A stretch of DNA of 64,000 nt from CAILHX01 sp964511385 (GTDB taxonomy: Bacteria > Pseudomonadota > Gammaproteobacteria > Burkholderiales > Methylophilaceae): assembly GCA_964511385.1 (NCBI GenBank), contig CAZEFE010000004.1, positions 186,001 to 250,000 of the forward strand, in the 5' to 3' direction. The position numbers were made by a program, and so were the translations under genes. The notes below the pieces were generated by a model. It did not search any database, was not told the DNA's origin, and was given only the letters and a program-made list of their open reading frames with translations. Shown piece after piece: positions 1 to 16,530 of this stretch (its first letter is position 1; the number at the start of each line of letters is the position of its first letter).

Positions 1-8480
<8,480 letters not shown>

Positions 8481-8504
8481 TAACCAAATGATGCTGGGGG
8501 CGTA

Positions 8505-10070
8505 TTGAACATCAGCCTGAAGTTGCCCTCGCTCAAACTCAGCCCGGTCATGCGCATCAGCCTTGGCCTGATTTCGCTCTTGATGGGCTGGATCATGCTG
8601 CTGGACCTGCTGGTTGGATTCTGGCCGGACACCACGAAAACCATGCTGGAACTGCGGGAGAAAACCAGTGAGAACCTGGCGATCCAGGCCGCGGTGCATA
8701 TCCAGTCGCGCGATTTCAACGGGCTGAAAAAGACACTGGAGGATGCGGTCCACCACAACGACCAGATACTCTCCGCGGCGATTCGCCACAAGAGCGGCAG
8801 CATCGTGCTGCAGGTTGGGGATCATGTAGCGCACTGGAAACCGGTGGATAACAAGGCTTCCACCGAGGATTTTGTACGGCTGGGGATTACTGCCAGCGAC
8901 CAGCCATGGGGCGAACTGGAAATCGCCTACCAGCCTTCTTCGCCAGGCACCATCAGCGGCTGGCTGAAACAGCCGTCGGTGATGTCGTTCGGACTGCTGT
9001 TGCTGGGGGGGCTGGTACTCTATATTTTTTACCTGCGCGGCGTATTTTCCTACCTCGACCCGTCTTCGGTGATTCCTGACCGCGTGCGAGCGGCGTTCGA
9101 TGCCTTCAGCGAAGGGGTGATGATGGTAGACAGCACCGGCCGCGTGATGATTGCCAACAAGATGTTCCGCAGCTGGGGGGAGGGCATGGACGGTGAATTG
9201 TTCGGCAAGCATGCCAAGGAACTCTCCGTAGTGAGCGGCGCGCTGGGGCCGGACCCGAAAAGTTACCCTTGGACCAAGGCCATGGAAGCCTTGCAGTCCA
9301 TCAATGGCTGGCCGGTCAAGATTGTTCTGCCATCAGGGGAGTCGATCAAGGTGATTGTCAATTGTTCGGTGATCCAGGATGTCGGCAGCGTGCGTGGCTG
9401 CCTGGTGACATTCGATGATGTGACCGAGTTGGACAAGCTGAACCAGAACCTCAGTTCGGCGATGGAAAAACTGAAAAAATCGCAGGCGGAAATCGAAGAA
9501 AAGAATGAGGAGCTTTACCGATTGGCGACGCGCGACCCGATGACAGGCGCTTACAACCGCCGGGCATTTTTTGCGGAAGCGGAAAAGATTTTCGATGAAT
9601 ACCGGGCCAATAAAAAGCCGCTATGCGCGCTCATGACGGATATCGACCATTTCAAGAAATTCAATGACGTGCATGGTCACGCGGTCGGCGACAAGGTGAT
9701 TATTGCGTTCGCCAAGTCGCTAGGCGTCGGCTTGCGCACCGAAGACAAGTTGTGCCGTTACGGCGGCGAAGAATTTGTGATCCTGCTCCCGGGTGCCGAA
9801 CCCAGCACCGCAATGGCGATTGCCGAGCGCCTGCGGCAGGAGGTAGAGCAGCGCGCAGGCCCATCCATCCGCCATACCGTGCCGCTCAATATTACGTCCA
9901 GCTTTGGCGTATCCCAACTGGAAGACGATGTGGTTGATCTGGCAATGCTGGTTGATCGCGCCGACCAGGGGCTTTATGTGGCAAAAAAGAGCGGGCGCAA
10001 CCGGGTTAAGTTCTATGGCGAGCCGATTGAGGAAAATGCCCCGCCGGAAGCGCCGCGCGACCTGTTTTAG
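8505..10070 (+). CDS. Membrane-bound PAS-GGDEF diguanylate cyclase
   Basis: This 521-residue protein probably makes cyclic di-GMP. Two membrane segments (about residues 16-42 and 162-182) flank a periplasmic sensor region of roughly 115 residues. A PAS-like domain (about 195-305), a short coiled coil and a C-terminal GGDEF domain follow. The active-site motif is GGEEF at residues 420-424. Five residues lie between it and an RTED motif (411-414), which matches the allosteric inhibitory I-site. The start is TTG at 8505, preceded by a GGGGG stretch; no good upstream ATG exists. It lies 24 bp after the giant repeat gene, so co-transcription is likely and suggests c-di-GMP control of that protein. 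The periplasmic sensor family was not recognised. Confidence 0.9.
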   Translation: MNISLKLPSLKLSPVMRISLGLISLLMGWIMLLDLLVGFWPDTTKTMLELREKTSENLAIQAAVHIQSRDFNGLKKTLEDAVHHNDQILSAAIRHKSGSIVLQVGDHVAHWKPVDNKASTEDFVRLGITASDQPWGELEIAYQPSSPGTISGWLKQPSVMSFGLLLLGGLVLYIFYLRGVFSYLDPSSVIPDRVRAAFDAFSEGVMMVDSTGRVMIANKMFRSWGEGMDGELFGKHAKELSVVSGALGPDPKSYPWTKAMEALQSINGWPVKIVLPSGESIKVIVNCSVIQDVGSVRGCLVTFDDVTELDKLNQNLSSAMEKLKKSQAEIEEKNEELYRLATRDPMTGAYNRRAFFAEAEKIFDEYRANKKPLCALMTDIDHFKKFNDVHGHAVGDKVIIAFAKSLGVGLRTEDKLCRYGGEEFVILLPGAEPSTAMAIAERLRQEVEQRAGPSIRHTVPLNITSSFGVSQLEDDVVDLAMLVDRADQGLYVAKKSGRNRVKFYGEPIEENAPPEAPRDLF

Positions 10071-10100
10071 TGTTTTAGCAAGGGGTGTCGGCGGCGCGCC

Positions 10101-12791
10101 TCAGGCGGCCATTTTGGCTGCGTAAGTTTCGAAGTCCGAAGCGGTCAGCGGCTTGCTGAACAGGTAGCCCTGGATGATCTCGCAGCCCAGGTCTTCGAGG
10201 TATTTGTGCTGGTGGTCGCTGTCCACGCCTTCCGCGATCACTTTCTTTTCAAAGGTGTGTGCTACGTCCACGATCACCGAAACGATTTTCTCCGCTGGCT
10301 TGCCTATCCCTAGCACAAAGGAACGGTCCACTTTCAGGATGTCGAACGGCAGCAGCCCCAGGTAGCTCAGGCTGGAATAGCCGGTGCCGAAGTCGTCAAT
10401 GGCGATGAGGAAACCCTGGTTCTGCAAGCCGCGCAACACCTCCACCACCCCGCCTGAAGCATCCACGAACATACTTTCGGTGATTTCCAGTTCGATGGCG
10501 GAGGTTGGTACATCGTACAGTTCCAGTGTTGCCAGCACCTCTTCGGCAAACGTCTTGCGGCGCAGGTCCTGACTGGAGACGTTGACGGCAATGCGCGGCG
10601 GCGCCACACCTTTTTCCTGCCATTCCAGATATTGCTTGCAGGCGGTATGCCGGATGATTTCGCTCATCTTGATGATCAGGCCGGTTTCCTCGGCAATGGT
10701 GATGAAGTCGCCCGGAAATACCATGCCGCGGGTCGGATGGTTCCAGCGTACCAGCGCCTCGACCCCGGCAATTTTGCCGGTGCGCAGGTCAATCTGCGGC
10801 TGGTACACCAGGAACAGTTGATCTTCTCCCATGCCCTGGCGCAGGTCGTGTTCCAGTTTCAGGCGCTCGATGGCCTTGGAATTCATGTGCTCTTCGTAGA
10901 ACCCGTATTGAGTGTGACCGGATGCCTTGAGCCGCGACATCGCCATCTCGGCGTTGTGCAGCAGTTGGTCGATGCTCTGGCCGTCATTGGGGTAGAGGCT
11001 GACGCCCATGGCGGCGTTAACGTGCATATTGTGGTTGTTGTAGACGAAATGCTCGGCGAACGTATCCACTAGTTTGCCGGCAACCTTGGTGATTTCGTTG
11101 GCGGTGTTGATGTCGGGCAGCAGGATCACGAATTCGTCATTGCCAAAGCGGGACACAACGTCTGATTCGCGCAGCGTGGTTTTCAGCCGTTGCGCGATTT
11201 GGTTGAGGATGTCGTCGCCACCGGCATAACCCAGGCTGTCGTTGATTTTCTTGAAGCCGATGAGGTTGATGTTGATCACGGCGACCAGCAGCTTTTTGCG
11301 GCGGGCGCGCGAAATTTCCTGGGACAGCCGGTCCCTGCAGAAGGAGCGGTTGGGTAGTCCTGTCACCGGGTCAAAGTGTTCTTGCAGGTACAGCTCCTTG
11401 CCGCGCATGACGGAAGTCAGCGCCACCCCCAGCCGGTCGGCAAATGCGCGGGCGTAGTGGTGTTCGCCTTCGGTCAGCCATTTGTCTTCCGGCAGGCCGA
11501 AATGCAGGATGGCGGCCAGCGCGCCTTCGCGATAGACCGGGAACAGATGCAGCCGGGTGATGCCGAAGTCGGCCAGCGGCTTCAGGAACGGCTCCTGCTC
11601 GGGATGGTCGACCAGGTAACCGTTGGGCTCGCTGTCCAGGCGCTGCCGGAGGGCTCTGTCCAGCGACGGCAGTTGGACGGATTGGGTGTTGTCCAGGGTG
11701 TTGACGAAAGTGCTTTGCTGATCTGGCGTGCTTTCGTCCAGTGAGGTGACGGCAATCAATGTGCAGGGGATGACCTTGGGCACATGTGCAAACGTCAGGT
11801 CTATCATGTTGTTGAAATTGGCGTTCGACAGGATGGCGCGATCGAAGTCATCCATCGCCCGTACGATGTCCAGCGGCTGGAACAGCGCGAGTTGCGTGCC
11901 GCTGCTCTTGTGCGGCGCGTCAGGCCGCCTGGCACGGCGCAGGCGCAATACCGCCAGCCATGCCAGCAGCAGCGAGAGCAAGATGCCGGCTGCCGTTATC
12001 CAGGTCAACGGGGTGACGCTGCTCAGCCATGGCGATGCGGGTACGGTTGCCACCACGTTCCAGTCGTCAGCGGCATAACGTTCGTGCATGGGCAGGGTGA
12101 CATAGCTGCCGCGACCCTGCCGGGCAGTTTCACCCCATTGCAGGTCGCCGGAGGTGGAGCGGGTCGGCTGCTGCAGTGCTTTTACCATGGCCGGGTTGAG
12201 CGGCTGGTTTGCCGGCAGTGCGGAAGCGTGCAGTAACTGGCCTTGCTTGCCAACCACCAGCAGGCTCTCTGGAGCGGACGGCGATTGCCAAAGATAGTCT
12301 GCTGCCAATTCTGCCGCAACGACGCCGGCCACGCCGCTGTCCTGGAGGATCCCGCGCAACAGGATCACCCTGGATACCCCTGCGCGGTTGGGGTCTGCCA
12401 GCGTGAGCAAGGCGGGATTGCCGCGGGCGAGGTGAATCGCTATGGCTTCGCGTTGATCCGGCAAATCGAGCCGGGCGCCAATGATCGGGGTCAGTTGTCC
12501 GGCAGCATCCACCATGCTGACATTCTTGAAATAAGGGGAGGCAATGCGCGGCAAAGCGGGGGAGTGCGTGTCATGCGCAATCAACTCCAGTGCCTGGTCG
12601 GCAATATGGAGGCGATTCTGCAGTGCCTGCTGGTAAGCCAGGGCGCTTTGGCGCAGCGATTTTTCATTTTCCACCAGCGCGGCTTCACCGGCATCGACAA
12701 AGTATGCCGCGGCAGAAAAAGTCAGCAGCAGCGCCAATAGCAGCGAGGCGCCGTGGATGTATCCTGATTGAAAATGCCGATGGGTTTTCAT
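10101..12791 (-). CDS. Membrane GAF-GGDEF-EAL protein, probable c-di-GMP phosphodiesterase
   Basis: This is about 896 residues from ATG 12791 (a TTG at 12815 would add eight). The order is an N-terminal membrane segment, a periplasmic region of about 240 residues, a second membrane segment near 275, a GAF-like domain, a GGDEF domain whose motif is degenerate (GNDEF) and a C-terminal EAL domain. The EAL domain keeps EALVRW, DDFGTGYSSL and AEGVD. The GGDEF half is therefore probably inactive or regulatory, while the EAL half should hydrolyse c-di-GMP. It converges on the cyclase gene with 30 bp between stops, so an antagonistic pair brackets this locus. Its 5' end faces the GAF-HlyD gene divergently. 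Confidence 0.9.
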   Translation of the reverse strand: MKTHRHFQSGYIHGASLLLALLLTFSAAAYFVDAGEAALVENEKSLRQSALAYQQALQNRLHIADQALELIAHDTHSPALPRIASPYFKNVSMVDAAGQLTPIIGARLDLPDQREAIAIHLARGNPALLTLADPNRAGVSRVILLRGILQDSGVAGVVAAELAADYLWQSPSAPESLLVVGKQGQLLHASALPANQPLNPAMVKALQQPTRSTSGDLQWGETARQGRGSYVTLPMHERYAADDWNVVATVPASPWLSSVTPLTWITAAGILLSLLLAWLAVLRLRRARRPDAPHKSSGTQLALFQPLDIVRAMDDFDRAILSNANFNNMIDLTFAHVPKVIPCTLIAVTSLDESTPDQQSTFVNTLDNTQSVQLPSLDRALRQRLDSEPNGYLVDHPEQEPFLKPLADFGITRLHLFPVYREGALAAILHFGLPEDKWLTEGEHHYARAFADRLGVALTSVMRGKELYLQEHFDPVTGLPNRSFCRDRLSQEISRARRKKLLVAVININLIGFKKINDSLGYAGGDDILNQIAQRLKTTLRESDVVSRFGNDEFVILLPDINTANEITKVAGKLVDTFAEHFVYNNHNMHVNAAMGVSLYPNDGQSIDQLLHNAEMAMSRLKASGHTQYGFYEEHMNSKAIERLKLEHDLRQGMGEDQLFLVYQPQIDLRTGKIAGVEALVRWNHPTRGMVFPGDFITIAEETGLIIKMSEIIRHTACKQYLEWQEKGVAPPRIAVNVSSQDLRRKTFAEEVLATLELYDVPTSAIELEITESMFVDASGGVVEVLRGLQNQGFLIAIDDFGTGYSSLSYLGLLPFDILKVDRSFVLGIGKPAEKIVSVIVDVAHTFEKKVIAEGVDSDHQHKYLEDLGCEIIQGYLFSKPLTASDFETYAAKMAA

Positions 12792-12957
12792 TAGTTTTTG
12801 CTTTATTACTACCAATGCTTTACGGTGTGCACGGTTTTTATATAGTCTTGATCATACCTGTAGTTGCTTCTTGCCGGATTACAAAATAGCATAACAACGA
12901 ATCAGCATCAGCAGCTTATTGCCATATTAAACAACAATTAGAGATGCAACTGAAAAA

Positions 12958-14328
12958 TTGAAAGTAGATGCAGCATCCATCCTGGAGTTCCAGGCGACCT
13001 TGTTGTCACGGCACCGCTTTGACGAGGCGGCGACCGCGCTTGCCACGGAACTTGCGCTAAAGCTGGAATTCGACCGGGTTTCGATCGGCCTGGTGGAACA
13101 TGGCCAGGCATCCGTCAGGGCCGTTTCCCACAGCGCTTATGTGCTGCCCAAATATGAAGCACACCGGGCGATTGCGCTGGCGATGGATGAGGCGATCGAA
13201 CAGGCTGCGGTGCTAACCTCGAACGAAGTTGTTGGCAGTATCCCCAGAATCACGCTGGCGCACAAGACGCTTGCCAGAAGCACAGGCAATCAGGTGTTTA
13301 CCATTCCTCTGGCCAACCACGATGAGTTCTACGGCGCGATCACGTTTGAGCGTGGTGCTTCGGCACCGCTTGAAACGGAAGACATGGACGCCTGCGAAAA
13401 CATCGCGGTTTTGCTGGGGCCGGTGTTGCTGTTGAAGTGGATGGATGAACATCCGTGGTATTCACGTCTCAAGCAGGACTGGAAATGGCGCATGCGCCGC
13501 AGCCTGTATCGGCACGCGGCGTTCAAGGTGGTGCTGTATCTGGTGCTGGTTGCGCTGGTGGCGGCAATGTTCATTCCCGTGCAGTACCACATCGCCGCCC
13601 CGGCCAGGCTGGAAGGTTCCATCCAGCGGGCACTGGTGGCGCCGGAAAATGGTTTCCTGCAGCAATCGTATGTACGCCCGGGCGACCATGTGAAAGCGGG
13701 GCAACTGCTGGCGGAACTGGCCGACCAGGAGTTGCTGCTGGAAAAGCGCAAATGGGAGAGCGAACTGGCGCAGTACCAGAACGAATATGGCGCGGCCCTG
13801 GCGCAAGCGGACCGGGTGCAACTGGTGGTGAACCAGTCCAAGGCGGAAGAGGCGCGCGCCCAACTCGAACTGGCCGAGCGCAAACTGGCCAGGTCGAAAA
13901 TCGTGGCGCCGTTTGATGGGGTCATCATCAAGGGCGACCTGCGGCAATCGCTGGGGGCGCCGGTCCAGCGTGGCGATGTGCTGCTGACCATTGCCCCGGC
14001 CAATGCTTACCGCCTGATGGTGGAGGTGGACGAGCGCGAAGTGGCGGATGTCCATACCCAGCAGGCCGGGCGGGTGGCGCTGGTATCCTTGCCGGACAAA
14101 ACCCTGCCGTTCCGCGTGCAGCGCATTACGCCGGTAGCCACCACCAAGGAGGGGCGCAATTTTTTTGAAGTCGAGGCGGCACTGGCCGACCCGTCACATA
14201 AATCGCTGCGGCCGGGCCTGGAGGGCGTGGCAAAAATCAGCGTCGGCCAGCGCCCCTTCGTCTGGATCTGGACGCATCGCGCGCTGAACTCGATCAGGCT
14301 GGCAGTCTGGTCATGGGGGGTATGGTGA
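12958..14328 (+). CDS. GAF domain-HlyD-family membrane fusion (adaptor) protein
   Basis: This protein has 456 residues. Residues about 10-160 resemble a GAF domain (FDEAATALATELALKLEFDRVSIG; VFTIPLANHDEFYGAITFERG). A single membrane segment near 190-210 follows, then a biotinyl-lipoyl half, a coiled-coil hairpin, the second lipoyl half and a beta-barrel, as in HlyD/MFP adaptors (APARLEGSIQRALVAPENGFL; RSKIVAPFDGVII). The GAF would be cytoplasmic and the HlyD part periplasmic. The start appears to be TTG 12958: a stop lies upstream at 12928 and the first in-frame ATG would remove half the GAF. No ABC exporter or TolC partner is adjacent. Instead it sits 36 bp before the M50-HlyD fusion gene, so the two adaptors may work together. 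Confidence 0.82.
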   Translation: MKVDAASILEFQATLLSRHRFDEAATALATELALKLEFDRVSIGLVEHGQASVRAVSHSAYVLPKYEAHRAIALAMDEAIEQAAVLTSNEVVGSIPRITLAHKTLARSTGNQVFTIPLANHDEFYGAITFERGASAPLETEDMDACENIAVLLGPVLLLKWMDEHPWYSRLKQDWKWRMRRSLYRHAAFKVVLYLVLVALVAAMFIPVQYHIAAPARLEGSIQRALVAPENGFLQQSYVRPGDHVKAGQLLAELADQELLLEKRKWESELAQYQNEYGAALAQADRVQLVVNQSKAEEARAQLELAERKLARSKIVAPFDGVIIKGDLRQSLGAPVQRGDVLLTIAPANAYRLMVEVDEREVADVHTQQAGRVALVSLPDKTLPFRVQRITPVATTKEGRNFFEVEAALADPSHKSLRPGLEGVAKISVGQRPFVWIWTHRALNSIRLAVWSWGVW

Positions 14329-14364
14329 GCGGCGTGGTTTTCCCGGATTGCGGGTTGAACTGAA

Positions 14365-16512
14365 ATGCGCGAGTCGCTGTTCAGTCCGCTTTGGCACCGT
14401 TTTGCGCAACAGCGCCCGCAGTTGCGCTCCCATGTCACCGTACAGCAGCAGCAATACCGGCAGCAAACCTGGTACCTGCTGACCAATACGACCAACGGCA
14501 GCCATCACCGTATCAACCAGATCGCGTATCAGTTCGTGGGACGTTGCGATGGCTCGCACTCGGTGCAAGCGGTGTGGGACAGCCTGCTGGAAATCCTGGG
14601 TGATGATGCGCCGACGCAGGATGAGATCATCCGGCTGCTGACGGAGTTGGACCAGCGCGACTTGCTGCGCTACGAAGTGCTGCCCAATATTCCCGGGATG
14701 TTCCGCCGCAAGAAGGAAAAAGCCAAGCAGCAGCGCCGCGCCGCGATCAACCCGTTGGCCATGCGCCTGCCGATATGGGACCCCACGCCGCTGCTGGAAC
14801 GAGCCGGCTGGCTGGAATCCCTGATGTTCAACCCGCTGACATTCCTGCTGTGGCTAGTGGCCGTGGTGGTGGCTGCACTGGCGGCGGCGGCGCATTGGGA
14901 TGAACTCGCTACGCATTTTAATGCTTATATGGGTACGCCGCGCTACCTGCTGCTGGCGTGGGTCAGTTTCCCGCTGATCAAGGTGCTGCACGAACTGGGG
15001 CATGCCCTGGCGGTGCGCAACTGGGGCGGGCAGGTGCAAGAATTCGGCGTCACGCTGTTTTTGCTGACGCCTGCGCCGTATGTGGATGCGTCGGCTTCCA
15101 GTGCTTTCCGCCGCCCGGTGCAGCGGGTGATCGTCGGTGCCACCGGGATGATGGTTGAATTGCTGCTGGCGGCGATTGCCCTGCTGGTCTGGTTCAGCGT
15201 CCAGCCGGGACTGGTCCATGACCTGGCGTTCGTGACACTGTTCATTTGCGGCGTATCGACGCTGCTGTTTAACGGCAATCCGCTGCTGCGGTTTGATGCG
15301 TATTACATCCTGTGCGATACCTTTGACCTGCCGAACCTTGCCACGCGCAGCAGAACCTACTGGATCAACCAGTTGAAAAAGCTGGTGCTTGGCGCCAGGG
15401 CGGTCGTCCCGCTGGCGACCGCACCCGGGGAAAGCAAGTGGCTGCTGGCCTATGCGCCCCTGTCTTTCTTCTACATGCTGGGAATCATGAGTTATGTGGT
15501 GTTATGGCTGGGGTCACAGTCTTTCCTGATTGGCATGCTGGGGGTATTGTTTGTTGTGGTAATGCTGGTGCTCAAGCCACTGATTGTGCTGGGCCAGGAG
15601 ATTTTTGCCGCCGCCCCGATCGGCGCGGCACGGGTGCGGGCCAAACTGCTGGTTGTCTCGGCAGTAGCTGCTGCCGTTGCGGTGCTGCTGCTGTTGCCCG
15701 TGCCTTTCGTGACCATGGCGCAGGGCGTGATCTGGCTGCCGGATGAGGCGCGTATCCGCCCGGAAACCGAAGGCTTCATCCAGGAGGTGCGCGTGCATCA
15801 TGGAGACCCGGTGGAGCCGGGGCAGGTACTGATGGTGCTGGAAGACCCGGCGTTGGTGGCGGAGCATGAAAAGCTCTCCAAACAGTTGGAAGGCCTGCGT
15901 GCGGAGCAGTTCTATGCCGTGTTCAAGGATGCCAGCCGGGCTATCGTAATTGCGGAAAAAATGGAAAAAGTGTCTGCCGAGTTGGCGCGTCAGGAAGAGT
16001 TGCTGGCGGGCCTGCAGGTACGTAGCCGAGCCAGGGGCAGGCTGGTGCTGCCGCATGAACATGACCTGTCAGGTACGTTTGTCAAAAAAGGCGTGCAACT
16101 CGGCTATGTGCTCGACCCCACCGAAATCAAGGTGCGGGTGGCCGTGCCGGAACCGGATGCCGGGCTGGTGCGCGAGCAGCTGCGCAGTGTGCAGGTGAGA
16201 ACCGCGGATCATCCTGACGAAGCGCTGGTGGCGCGAGTGAATAGCGACACCAATACCGTCACCCGGGAATTGCCCAGCGCGGCCATGGGCGACAAGAACG
16301 GCGGAAAATATCCTACCGATCCGGAAGACAAGGAAGGCCTGAATACCACCGAGCCAGTGGTGCTGATGGATGTCGTCGTGCCGGCCACGGTTCTGGAGCG
16401 GGCCGGAGTGCGTGCCGCGGTACGCTTCGAGCACGGCAGCGAACCGCTGGCCGCGCAGGCTTACCGCCGGTTGCGCCAGCTGTTCCTGCGCTACTTTGCC
16501 ACCTCCAGCTAG
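14365..16512 (+). CDS. PqqD-like / M50 metalloprotease / HlyD fusion protein
   Basis: This is a 715-residue multidomain membrane protein. Residues about 30-110 match the PqqD-like winged-helix pattern (RINQIAYQFVGRCDGSHSV...LLTELDQRDLL), the fold used as a peptide-recognition element in RiPP systems. A polytopic membrane region follows, with an HELGH zinc motif at residues 209-213 and a second motif NGNPLLRFDAYY from residue 303, typical of site-2-protease-like M50 proteins. The C-terminal third is HlyD-like (lipoyl halves GFIQEVRVHHGDPVEPGQ, a coiled coil and a barrel). Likely role: recognise, cleave or hand over an exported substrate at the inner membrane, with an adaptor into the periplasm. 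It sits between the GAF-HlyD and SecA-like genes. The substrate is inferred to be the giant repeat protein. Confidence 0.8.
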   Translation: MRESLFSPLWHRFAQQRPQLRSHVTVQQQQYRQQTWYLLTNTTNGSHHRINQIAYQFVGRCDGSHSVQAVWDSLLEILGDDAPTQDEIIRLLTELDQRDLLRYEVLPNIPGMFRRKKEKAKQQRRAAINPLAMRLPIWDPTPLLERAGWLESLMFNPLTFLLWLVAVVVAALAAAAHWDELATHFNAYMGTPRYLLLAWVSFPLIKVLHELGHALAVRNWGGQVQEFGVTLFLLTPAPYVDASASSAFRRPVQRVIVGATGMMVELLLAAIALLVWFSVQPGLVHDLAFVTLFICGVSTLLFNGNPLLRFDAYYILCDTFDLPNLATRSRTYWINQLKKLVLGARAVVPLATAPGESKWLLAYAPLSFFYMLGIMSYVVLWLGSQSFLIGMLGVLFVVVMLVLKPLIVLGQEIFAAAPIGAARVRAKLLVVSAVAAAVAVLLLLPVPFVTMAQGVIWLPDEARIRPETEGFIQEVRVHHGDPVEPGQVLMVLEDPALVAEHEKLSKQLEGLRAEQFYAVFKDASRAIVIAEKMEKVSAELARQEELLAGLQVRSRARGRLVLPHEHDLSGTFVKKGVQLGYVLDPTEIKVRVAVPEPDAGLVREQLRSVQVRTADHPDEALVARVNSDTNTVTRELPSAAMGDKNGGKYPTDPEDKEGLNTTEPVVLMDVVVPATVLERAGVRAAVRFEHGSEPLAAQAYRRLRQLFLRYFATSS

Positions 16513-16530
16513 ATACTGGGCAGCGTTCCG

